DNA of 64,000 nucleotides from an uncultured Paracoccaceae bacterium (GTDB lineage Bacteria; Pseudomonadota; Alphaproteobacteria; Rhodobacterales; Rhodobacteraceae), in NCBI GenBank assembly GCA_947503965.1, contig CANNFU010000011.1:55279-119278 (forward strand), given 5' to 3'. The translations under genes and the position numbers were made by a program. The notes below the pieces were generated by a model. It saw nothing but the letters and a program-made list of their open reading frames with translations. It made no database searches and was not told the origin of the DNA. Positions 26,029 to 33,484 of the stretch are shown one piece after another; the first letter of the stretch is position 1, and the number at the start of each line of letters is the position of its first letter.

Positions 26029-26799
26029 ATGGCGTTCTCGGCAGAATGGCTGGAATTACGGGAGCCCGTGGATCTTGCGGCGCGCGATGATGCGTTACTG
26101 TCGCGCGCGGCGGCGTGCGTGGATCAGGATGCGGTTGTACTGGACCTTGGCAGCGGAACCGGATCAATGGCACGGGCGTTCAGCCACAAAGCTCATGTCG
26201 GCTGGACCTGGCGGTTCGTTGATGCCGATACGGCCTTGCTGAAGGTCGCACATGCGCGGTATCCGGGTGCGGAATACATCACCATGAACCTGCGTGACAT
26301 CGACGAATTGCCATTGGAAAGCGTGGCACTGGTCACGGCCTCTGCCTTGTTGGACCTGATGCCTGCCGACTGGATGGCCCGGCTTGCCGCGCGTCTAATG
26401 CAGGCCAATATTCCGTTTTATGCTGCGTTGAATTACGATGGGGTCATGGCATGGATGCCGCCGCTTGAAACGGATGCGGCGATCACCGACGCCTTTAACC
26501 AGCATCAGCAAACCGATAAGGGGATCGGCCCTGCCATGGGACCGCGATCAGGTCAGCTTGCCGCGGAAATACTGACGGAACACGGCTTTGACGTTACACT
26601 GGCCAACAGCCCGTGGCGGCTTGATGCGGCACATGCAGATTTGCAGCGGCAATTGGTGGCAGGCATTGGCGAGGCAGCACAGGATATCGGCAATCCAGTG
26701 GCATTGCAGTGGGTTCAGCAACGGCAGGCGGACATGGCGCAATCACGCGCTGTCATCGGGCATACGGACCTGTTGGCGATCCCACGTGAGATGAATTGA
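26029..26799 (+). CDS. Class I SAM-dependent methyltransferase-like protein
   Basis: A 256-residue protein with a Rossmann-fold methyltransferase core. VVLDLGSGTGSMARAF (about 37-52) is motif I, VDADTALLKVA gives the acidic residue that binds the SAM ribose, and LVTASALLDLMPADWM is motif IV/post I. The start follows the PTPS-like stop directly (TAGC-ATG), so it is co-translated. The target is unknown; methylation of a pterin, flavin or sugar intermediate would fit the operon. The next gene follows a 62-base gap. Confidence 0.82.
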   Translation: MAFSAEWLELREPVDLAARDDALLSRAAACVDQDAVVLDLGSGTGSMARAFSHKAHVGWTWRFVDADTALLKVAHARYPGAEYITMNLRDIDELPLESVALVTASALLDLMPADWMARLAARLMQANIPFYAALNYDGVMAWMPPLETDAAITDAFNQHQQTDKGIGPAMGPRSGQLAAEILTEHGFDVTLANSPWRLDAAHADLQRQLVAGIGEAAQDIGNPVALQWVQQRQADMAQSRAVIGHTDLLAIPREMN

Positions 26800-26861
26800 A
26801 TGATCCGGTTGAAGCAACCTTTCGGGATGTCGGGCGGTGTGCGGCAAAAAAGGAGAATAAA

Positions 26862-27671
26862 ATGCAGCAGATAGACGTAACACAAAGAGTATGGAAAGGA
26901 ATACTCGCTGTGAAATCTGGAAAAGCGGCATTGTCGTCCGGCAATTGGACACAGGCAGAGGCGCGGGCCATTGACCTTTATATGGCTTTAGCCGCGCCCC
27001 GCGACAAACCTGTGGTCTTTGCACAAATCGGACAATCACTTGACGGTCGCATCGCGACCGAAACAGGGGATGCACAAGATGTATCTGGGCCGGATGGTCT
27101 CGCCCACCTTCATCGTTTGCGTGCCTTGGCCGACGCAGTCGTGATTGGGGTCAAGACAGCTTTGCATGACGATCCGCGGCTGACTGTGCGGCTGGCCGAT
27201 GGTGACAGCCCTGCACGCGTGGTCATTGATCCTGATGGCCGTCTGCCCAATGATGCAACGCTTTTGCGCGACAATTCCGCACGTCGGATCATTATTCAGG
27301 CTGTCGATAAGGCACGTCCGGCAGGGGTCGAAACGATCACCTTGTCGCGCGCCGACTGGATCTGCCCCAAATCCATCATCGACGCATTGGCCGCACTTGG
27401 GTTTAGGCGCATCCTGATCGAAGGCGGCGGAATAACGATTGCGCAGTTTCTTGAGGCTGATCTGCTGGACCGGCTTCATATCGCAGTTGCCCCACTCTTG
27501 ATCGGATCAGGGCCGCAATCGCTGACCACGTCACCTGTTGGCACGCTGGCCGCAGCACGCCGCCCACGCATGACGGCCTATTACCTTGGGTCAGATATCC
27601 TGTTCGATTGCCTGCTGAACCCTGACGCGCACGCGCAGGAAATCAGCCATCTGACCGCTGTCGGTGCCTGA
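26862..27671 (+). CDS. RibD C-terminal-type pyrimidine reductase, without deaminase domain
   Basis: A 269-residue protein of the RibD_C/dihydrofolate-reductase-like fold. FAQIGQSLDGRIATETGDAQ (about 67-86) is the substrate/NADPH segment, and HRLRALADAVVIGVKTALHDDPRLTVRL is the classic RibD_C core. ILIEGGGITIAQFLEADLLD lies near the C-terminus. No CxxC/HAE cytidine-deaminase domain is present. In bacterial riboflavin synthesis that domain is fused to the reductase; fungi and archaea use a stand-alone reductase. With RibA next door, it could reduce the undeaminated GTP-derived ribosylaminopyrimidine. AGGAG at 26851-26855 sets the start. Confidence 0.88.
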   Translation: MQQIDVTQRVWKGILAVKSGKAALSSGNWTQAEARAIDLYMALAAPRDKPVVFAQIGQSLDGRIATETGDAQDVSGPDGLAHLHRLRALADAVVIGVKTALHDDPRLTVRLADGDSPARVVIDPDGRLPNDATLLRDNSARRIIIQAVDKARPAGVETITLSRADWICPKSIIDALAALGFRRILIEGGGITIAQFLEADLLDRLHIAVAPLLIGSGPQSLTTSPVGTLAAARRPRMTAYYLGSDILFDCLLNPDAHAQEISHLTAVGA

Positions 27672-27694
27672 CACCACCTAAAAGGATTAAAACA

Positions 27695-28816
27695 TTGCAC
27701 ACCACCACAGTTGCCACCTGCCTTTCACCCACCCCGCATGAGCGCGTGGCGCGTGCAATCGGAGACCTTCGGATGGGGTTGCCTTGTTTGCTGCAAGATG
27801 GTCCTGCGCGCAGTGTGATGGTCGCGGTCGAAACACTTGGGCAGGCCCGGTTTGACGCTTTGCTGGCACGGTTCGGCACACCGCAACTCGTCATGACGCC
27901 GCACCGGGCGGCAGCGGTCATGACACCGGCGGCAGCTTCCGCTTTGGCCGCGTCCCCGGTCAGTATTCGCCCGCCTGAAAGTGCCGAGCTGGATTGGTTC
28001 GCCAGGCTGGCAGACACCCAATTTGACAAGCAAGGCGTCCCGATTGGCCCATTGCATGTTCTGCGCAGCGGGGACAACACCACCCAGAAGCTGGCTGTTC
28101 AGCTTGTCAAAACGGCAGAGCTTCTGCCTGCTGCCTTGCTGTTTGACATCGCTGCCGATGATCCGCTGGCAGACTTGGCGCTGATGCCGCTGGACACGCA
28201 TATCGCGTTGCAGAACTTTGCCGATGAGCCGACCCTGAGGCCGGTCTCCGCTGCGACCCTCCCGCTTGAGGCACACGATACGAGCCGCCTGCATGTATTC
28301 CGCGACCCCGATGGACGAACCGAACACTACGCGATCGAAATCGGTTATCCGGATCGGTCGCAACCGGTGCTGGCACGGCTGCATTCGGCCTGTTTTACGG
28401 GCGATGTGCTAGGCAGCCAGAAATGCGATTGTGGCCCGCAGCTGCAAACCGCACTTGCCCGTATGGGCGAAGAAGGATCAGGCGTGCTGCTGTATCTCAA
28501 TCAAGAGGGGCGCGGTATCGGTTTGGCCAACAAGATGCGGGTCTATGACCTGCAGTCACAAGGTTTCGACACCGTCGAGGCAAATCACCGGTTAGGGTTT
28601 CAGGATGACGAACGCGACTTCCGGGTCGCGGCCGGCATGCTGCGTATTCTTGGTGTCCATTCCATCAGATTGCTCACGAACAACCCGGCCAAGGTTGACA
28701 CATTCAAGGCCGGCGGCGTCACTATCACAGAGCAACTTCCCTTGCGCGTCGGACAAAACATGCACAACCAGAATTATCTGGCGATCAAGGCCCTAAAGTC
28801 AGGCCATCTGTTGTGA
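27695..28816 (+). CDS. ribA: GTP cyclohydrolase II with N-terminal extension
   Basis: Opens GTP to 2,5-diamino-6-ribosylaminopyrimidinone 5'-phosphate, formate and pyrophosphate. The catalytic domain is in the C-terminal half, with zinc ligands C233, C244 and C246 (HSACFTGDVLGSQKCDCG). It also has YLNQEGRGIGLANKMRVYDL and LLTNNPAKVDTF. The N-terminal 190 residues are not a recognisable RibB domain; similar long forms occur in Rhodobacteraceae. TTG start at 27695 after AAAGGATTAAAAC. Whether this is the only RibA of the cell or a pathway-specific copy cannot be told from this window. Confidence 0.93.
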   Translation: MHTTTVATCLSPTPHERVARAIGDLRMGLPCLLQDGPARSVMVAVETLGQARFDALLARFGTPQLVMTPHRAAAVMTPAAASALAASPVSIRPPESAELDWFARLADTQFDKQGVPIGPLHVLRSGDNTTQKLAVQLVKTAELLPAALLFDIAADDPLADLALMPLDTHIALQNFADEPTLRPVSAATLPLEAHDTSRLHVFRDPDGRTEHYAIEIGYPDRSQPVLARLHSACFTGDVLGSQKCDCGPQLQTALARMGEEGSGVLLYLNQEGRGIGLANKMRVYDLQSQGFDTVEANHRLGFQDDERDFRVAAGMLRILGVHSIRLLTNNPAKVDTFKAGGVTITEQLPLRVGQNMHNQNYLAIKALKSGHLL

Positions 28817-29778
28817 TGCAGGCAAAGGCGCTCTGGATTACAGGACACGCACAAACAGAGATCAGGGACGCTATCCTTGATCGCCATGCTGATGACGTGG
28901 AGGTGCGTACACTGTTCACCGGGATCAGCCGTGGCACAGAGCGGCTGATATTTGAGGGCCAGGTCCCTGCGAGCGAACATGAAACCATGCGCGCACCCTT
29001 TCAGGAGGGGGATTTCAACTTTCCGGTCAAGTATGGGTACTCGGCCGTTGGTCATGTCGAAACAGGTACGCGACGCGGTCAGATTGTCTTTGCGCTTTTC
29101 CCCCATCAATCCCGGTTCTGTGTTCCAGACAGCGCCTTGACCCCGGTACCTGGGGATGTCCCCCCCGGTCGTGCGGTGCTTGGCGCAAATATGGAAACTG
29201 CGCTGAATATCACCTGGGATGCGCAAATCAGTATTGGTGATCGTGTTGTCGTCATCGGTTGCGGCGTTGTGGGGGCACTTGTGGGCTATCTGGCAGCACA
29301 AATCACGGGAACCGAGGTGATGCTGAGCGATATCGACCCCGGCAAGGCCAGTCTGGCCCTCAGACTGGGCTGTGACTTCAGTGTACCAGATGATCTGGAT
29401 CTCGACGCGGACGTCGTTGTTCATGCGTCGGCCAGCGCATCGGGTCTTGAGGCTGCAATCGCAGTTGCCGGAACCGAGGCACGGGTGATCGAGGCAAGCT
29501 GGTATGGCTCCCGCAACGTTGACGTCCCTCTTGGCGGGCGGTTTCATCAGCGCAGGCTGCAATTGATCAGTTCTCAGGTCGGGCGCATTCCGGCGCGGCA
29601 CGCGGCCCGTTGGACGTATCAGCGGCGGCTGGCCAAGGCATTGTCGCTGCTGGCGGATAACCGTCTTGATGCATTGATTTCAGGGGAAACCCCGTTTGAA
29701 ACGCTGGCCGCTGACTATGGCGGCATTCTGAAGAACCCCTCCACGCTTTGCCATCGTGTCAGTTATGAAGATCGCTGA
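28816..29778 (+). CDS. MDR-superfamily dehydrogenase (BchC-like / zinc-type alcohol dehydrogenase)
   Basis: A 320-residue medium-chain dehydrogenase. The N-terminal GroES-like part has TLFTGISRGTERLIFEGQVP and YGYSAVGHVETG, similar to the BchC group. The nucleotide-binding part has VVIGCGVVGALVGYLAA (about 137-153). The catalytic Cys and the four structural-zinc Cys of classical alcohol dehydrogenases are not evident, so the metal status is uncertain. The ATG overlaps the ribA stop (TGATG). It probably oxidises or reduces a hydroxyl on the operon's intermediate. Confidence 0.82.
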   Translation: MQAKALWITGHAQTEIRDAILDRHADDVEVRTLFTGISRGTERLIFEGQVPASEHETMRAPFQEGDFNFPVKYGYSAVGHVETGTRRGQIVFALFPHQSRFCVPDSALTPVPGDVPPGRAVLGANMETALNITWDAQISIGDRVVVIGCGVVGALVGYLAAQITGTEVMLSDIDPGKASLALRLGCDFSVPDDLDLDADVVVHASASASGLEAAIAVAGTEARVIEASWYGSRNVDVPLGGRFHQRRLQLISSQVGRIPARHAARWTYQRRLAKALSLLADNRLDALISGETPFETLAADYGGILKNPSTLCHRVSYEDR

Positions 29779-30592
29779 CGCCTTACCACAAGATGCCTCT
29801 GACATATTGCATGACATGGCGGCGGCGGCGGATCTGGCGGGACGGGCGCTGTTGGAGGCTGCCAGCCAGCGTGCAAGCCTGAAAGTCACACAAAAGACCG
29901 CAGGCGATTTTGTCAGTGACGCGGACATGGCAGCGGAAAAGCTGATCTTTGACTATTTGCTGGAGCGCTATCCGGGCTATGGCTGGCTCGGCGAAGAAAC
30001 GGGTGCGGTCCATGGCGGGTCAAGCAGTCTGCGCTGGATTGTTGATCCACTGGACGGCACAACGAATTTCCTCAGATCCCTACCGCACTGGGCAGTGTCC
30101 ATCGCGCTATGTGACGGCGACACACCGCTGGCGGCCATCATCTATGACCCGGCCAAGCAAGAACTGTTTTCAGCAGAACGGGGTCACGGCGCCTATCTGA
30201 ATGGGCAGACGATCCGGGTGAGCGAAGATACCACGCTGGATGCCGCGCTGCTGGCGACAGGCTTGCCCGCTGGTGGTCGGATCACGTATCTGCCGCATAG
30301 TCTTGAAGATATTGCAGCGACAATGCCGCTGACAGCGGGTTTGCGGCGGTGGGGGGCGGCGTCCCTTGATCTTGCCTATGTGGCGGCCGGGCGATTGGAT
30401 TGCTATTGGGAACGCAATCTGGGGCCATGGGACATCGCGGCGGGCATCTTACTGGTGCAAGAGGCAGGCGGGCGCGTCACGCCGCTTTGGCCTGACAAGG
30501 ACATTCTGACCTCAGGATCCTTCGTGGCAAGCAATGGCGGGCTGCACGACGCAATCGTGGCGCAGCTAAACAAGGATCATGATTTTCGCTGA
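29765..30592 (+). CDS. Inositol monophosphatase-family phosphatase
   Basis: A 275-residue Mg-dependent phosphatase. WLGEETG (about 75-81) supplies the metal-binding Glu pair. WIVDPLDGTTNFL (91-103) is the signature with D94 and D97, and LGPWDIAAGILLVQEAGG near residue 218 has the C-terminal Asp. The family includes inositol, histidinol and nucleotide phosphatases. As the last gene of the pterin/flavin-like operon it could dephosphorylate a ribityl or ribosyl phosphate intermediate; an inositol role with the nearby lipid genes is the alternative. The ATG at 29765 overlaps the upstream gene by 14 bases. Confidence 0.88.
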   Translation: MKIADALPQDASDILHDMAAAADLAGRALLEAASQRASLKVTQKTAGDFVSDADMAAEKLIFDYLLERYPGYGWLGEETGAVHGGSSSLRWIVDPLDGTTNFLRSLPHWAVSIALCDGDTPLAAIIYDPAKQELFSAERGHGAYLNGQTIRVSEDTTLDAALLATGLPAGGRITYLPHSLEDIAATMPLTAGLRRWGAASLDLAYVAAGRLDCYWERNLGPWDIAAGILLVQEAGGRVTPLWPDKDILTSGSFVASNGGLHDAIVAQLNKDHDFR

Positions 30593-31143
30593 GGCAGCAT
30601 GCGTCGCAACAAGCCATCTTTCATGATGAATTGATGCTTGAACACAATGAACAGATGGCCGAATACCGCCGCCGCCAGTACATAACCTGATACGATATGC
30701 ACCCACTTGGCTACAAAGGCGATGTTTTCGACTTTGCCGATCGGATTGGGCATGCGCCATACTTCAAACAGATGAACACCGAAACCGCCGGCCATGACGT
30801 AGATGTATCCGCTGATCGGCATCACAAACATCGCCAGATAAAGTACCTGTTCAGCGCGATGGATAAACGTCTTTTCCGACGTGGTCAGCGTTGGGGCCCA
30901 GCTCGGCAATTTTCCCACCGCGCGGTTCAGCAATCGAAAAACGGCAATTGCAAGCGCCACCAGACCGATGGATTTATGCCAATTGTAATAATTGTTCTGG
31001 TTCAACCCGGCGACAATGTCACCCCGTTCCATCCCCGTCATGGTGGTGCCACTGAAATATTGCCAGGCAAACATGACAACGATCAACCAATGAAAGATTT
31101 TAGTGAAAGATCCATAACGTTCACTGGTATTCATGAGTGTCAT
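30577..31143 (-). CDS. Cytochrome b561-type di-heme membrane protein (second of two)
   Basis: A 188-residue four-helix protein with FTKIFHWLIVV in helix one, YNWHKSIGLVALAI in helix two, FVAKWVHIVSGYVLAA in helix three and FGHLFIVFKHQF in helix four, giving the His ligands for two b haems. It is about as long as the paralogue at 22399-22953. It runs convergent to the IMPase-like gene and overlaps its 3' end by 16 bases. ATGs at 31149, 31143 and 31134 are all possible; 31143 has AGGGG at proper spacing. Confidence 0.88.
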   Translation of the reverse strand: MTLMNTSERYGSFTKIFHWLIVVMFAWQYFSGTTMTGMERGDIVAGLNQNNYYNWHKSIGLVALAIAVFRLLNRAVGKLPSWAPTLTTSEKTFIHRAEQVLYLAMFVMPISGYIYVMAGGFGVHLFEVWRMPNPIGKVENIAFVAKWVHIVSGYVLAAAVFGHLFIVFKHQFIMKDGLLRRMLPQRKS

Positions 31144-31231
31144 GACCATCGCCCCTGACTAGAATTGTTTCAAATCGGCCAAAATAGTTGCTGGCCCCCT
31201 TTATAATGACCACGACAGAAAAAAGAATGCC

Positions 31232-31252
31232 GACAGGTGTAATTTGCCTGTC
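31232..31252. promoter_or_regulatory. Inverted repeat in the b561-YHS divergent region
   Basis: GACAGG (31232-31237) and CCTGTC (31247-31252) with a 9-base AT-rich centre, in the 274-base interval between the divergent b561 and YHS genes. It could be an operator or a leader hairpin; evidence is limited to the symmetry. Confidence 0.3.
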
Positions 31253-31417
31253 TCACAAAGCGATTTTCAAAGCAAGGTTCCAACACATCCAGATCAGGGC
31301 GCGCTTTTGGTAACTACACAAACACCTCTTGTCACAGCACCGCGAGGTGGGATGTCAGCCGGGCATATCGTCGGTAAGTTGACGCCAGGATTGTGCGATT
31401 TACAAAGGAAAACGCAG

Positions 31418-31954
31418 ATGAAAAAACTATTTCTTTCGGCAGTAGTCGTGGCATTTGCGTCGCTTGGCGCCATATCTGTCGCAACGACCAGCTTTGCAGG
31501 TGAGCAGTATATCGACGATACAGGTTTCGCCGTGTCGGGATATGATGTCGTGGCCTATTTTGATTTACCGCAATCCGACATCGGAACACCGCAGGCGCCA
31601 GCCGTCCCCGGCCGCGCCGACATCACGGCAGAGCATAATGGCGCAACCTTTGCTTTTTCGACCGCCGAAAATCGGGACCGGTTCCTTGCCGATCCTGAGC
31701 GGTTTGTACCGCAATATGATGGCCACTGTGCCTATGGCGTTGCCCAAGGCGGCAAGGTGCCCGGCAATCCAAACCTGTGGCGCATTGTCGATGGCCAGCT
31801 GTTTTTGAACATCACACAAAATGTCGTCGGCTTCTGGGAGGAAGACATTCCCGGCAATATCACTCTTGCTGAAGGCAACTGGGTCGATCTTGAACCGCAA
31901 GAGGCGTCCGAGCGCGCCATTCCGCAATTCTCGTCTCCGGCACCAGTCAGGTAA
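31418..31954 (+). CDS. Exported YHS-domain protein
   Basis: A 178-residue protein with a signal peptide (LFLSAVVVAFASLGAIS, cleavage near SFAGEQ). It is followed by a YHS-type domain: FAVSGYDVVAYFDLPQS, HNGATFAFSTAENRDRFLADP and FVPQYDGHCAYGVAQG. Only the single Cys of HCAYG is retained. Such proteins are often described as metal- or haem-related periplasmic proteins, but biochemical roles are poorly known. AAGGA precedes the ATG at 31418. It is followed after 3 bases by the rhodanese gene. Confidence 0.85.
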   Translation: MKKLFLSAVVVAFASLGAISVATTSFAGEQYIDDTGFAVSGYDVVAYFDLPQSDIGTPQAPAVPGRADITAEHNGATFAFSTAENRDRFLADPERFVPQYDGHCAYGVAQGGKVPGNPNLWRIVDGQLFLNITQNVVGFWEEDIPGNITLAEGNWVDLEPQEASERAIPQFSSPAPVR

Positions 31955-31957
31955 TCT

Positions 31958-32407
31958 GTGCTACACCTTTCAAGACGCTTGGTCCTGACCGGTCTGGTCG
32001 GGACCACTGCTGTTGGTTTGATTGCTTATTTGACTGCTGGTCCTGCGGACGGTCAAACACTGACGCCCGCGCAGGCCCATGCCGCAGCGCAGATCGGTGA
32101 TATACTACTGGTCGATATCCGCCGCCCTGATGAGTGGCAAAGAACCGGAGTAGCCGAGGGAGCCGTTCCCATTGACATGCGCCGGGTTGATTTTGTGGAC
32201 ACGGTCCTTGCCGCGCGTCGGTCTGCGACGCAACCCATCGCGCTGATCTGCGCCCGTGGCGTGCGGTCAGCCCGCGTTACAGCTGCGTTGACAGAGGCGG
32301 CGCTGGCGCAGGTTATTGATATTCCCGAAGGCATGCTTGGTTCTTTTGCTGGACCAGGCTGGTTGAAACGTGGTCTGCCTGTACGTGCATGGGTCGAGAA
32401 CAGTTAA
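31958..32407 (+). CDS. Membrane-anchored rhodanese-domain protein
   Basis: A 149-residue protein with an N-terminal hydrophobic segment (RRLVLTGLVGTTAVGLIAYL) that should anchor or export it, then a rhodanese domain. ILLVDIRRPDEWQRTG is the CH2A-like start and ALICARGVRSARVTAALTEA is the active-site loop with catalytic Cys. Rhodaneses carry persulfide sulfur. The GTG start three bases after the YHS stop indicates an operon. A periplasmic sulfur-transfer or redox role with the YHS protein is an inference. Confidence 0.85.
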   Translation: MLHLSRRLVLTGLVGTTAVGLIAYLTAGPADGQTLTPAQAHAAAQIGDILLVDIRRPDEWQRTGVAEGAVPIDMRRVDFVDTVLAARRSATQPIALICARGVRSARVTAALTEAALAQVIDIPEGMLGSFAGPGWLKRGLPVRAWVENS

Positions 32408-32421
32408 GGCAGCAAATTCGT

Positions 32422-33273
32422 ATGCAGACATCGTCATTGGCAGCCACTTTCGTCGCTTTGTGCGGTATGATTGGTCTTTCAACCACCGCATCGGCCTGTT
32501 CTGCCACTACCTCATGCGCGGTTGAGAGCGGCGAATATGTCATCACCCTACCCGATGACGATAACGCGATGCGACCAGCGGTCGTCTTCGTGCATGGCTT
32601 TGGTGGCAGCGGCCCCGGCGTGTTTCGCAATGCCGGCATGGTGCAGAGTTTTACTGATCGTGGCTATGCGGTGATTGCGCCCACGGGTTTGCAGCGATCC
32701 GGAGGCAATGGCGGGTCGTGGTCATTTCATCCCGACAGGCCCCAGCGGCGGGACGAGATCGCTTTTCTCATTTCCGTGCGCGATGACGCGATTGCGCGAC
32801 ACGGGATCGACCCGGACCGGATCATTCTGTCGGGGTTTTCCATCGGCGGATCAATGACCGCGTACCTTGCTTGCGCCGCCCCCGACGCCTTTACTGCATA
32901 CGCACCGATTGGGGGAAACTTCTGGCGACCGCACCCAACAACATGTGCAGGTCCGGTGCGGATGCTACACACGCATGGTTGGACTGACGGCACCGTCCCG
33001 CTAGAGGGGCGGGTGCTGCGTGGCGCGGATAGCCGCGAAGTTGGAGCGCTGATTCAGGGCGACGTCTTTCATGCCATGTCGATCTGGCGGGAAACCAATG
33101 GCTGTTTTCAGTTAAAGCCAGACGGATATGCCACTGACGGGCCATTTCTGATCCGCAGATGGACCAACTGTGCGCCGGACTCCGCCCTGGAATTTGCGCT
33201 TTTCCCTGGGGGTCACGTCATTCCCGAAGGCTGGGCAACACTGGCGATGGACTGGTTCGAAGCGGGGCGCTGA
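32422..33273 (+). CDS. Exported poly(3-hydroxybutyrate) depolymerase/LpqC-like esterase
   Basis: A 283-residue alpha/beta-hydrolase with a signal peptide (LAATFVALCGMIGLSTTASA). RPAVVFVHGFGGSGPGVFRN carries the oxyanion HG. LSGFSIGGSMTAYLACAAPD has the nucleophile Ser in G-F-S-I-G, THGWTDGTVPL holds the acidic residue, and FPGGHVIPEGW the catalytic His. Several Cys suggest disulfides in the periplasm. The family includes PHB depolymerases and feruloyl esterases; the substrate is unknown. It is third in the YHS-rhodanese operon. Confidence 0.85.
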   Translation: MQTSSLAATFVALCGMIGLSTTASACSATTSCAVESGEYVITLPDDDNAMRPAVVFVHGFGGSGPGVFRNAGMVQSFTDRGYAVIAPTGLQRSGGNGGSWSFHPDRPQRRDEIAFLISVRDDAIARHGIDPDRIILSGFSIGGSMTAYLACAAPDAFTAYAPIGGNFWRPHPTTCAGPVRMLHTHGWTDGTVPLEGRVLRGADSREVGALIQGDVFHAMSIWRETNGCFQLKPDGYATDGPFLIRRWTNCAPDSALEFALFPGGHVIPEGWATLAMDWFEAGR

Positions 33274-33484
33274 CCGGACAATGTGACGAGCCATGCATTC
33301 ACCAACAAGCGATAACGATGACCTGACGGGGTTGCACCAACTCTCGACCGATGGTCACGATTCTTAGAGTGTCGTCCGATTAATCTGCAATATTTATATA
33401 ATAGCGCGCGGGCAGACCCTGAGGTGATTGCGCATTTGATGAATGCGCTTGCTCCTGAGCTGGGCCACATGTGTCCTTGTCTGA
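33274..33484. other. Intergenic region between convergent genes
   Basis: About 210 bases between the esterase and opgH stops. No terminator with a T-run is clear. It contains a short AT-rich patch (ATATTTATATAATA, about 33391-33404). No supported gene. Confidence 0.5.

Noticed and set aside
33293..33484. Possible coding remnant with a segment reading PEVIAHLMNALAPELG
   Set aside because: It has no start or ribosome-binding site in frame and runs into the antisense of opgH; too weak to call a pseudogene.
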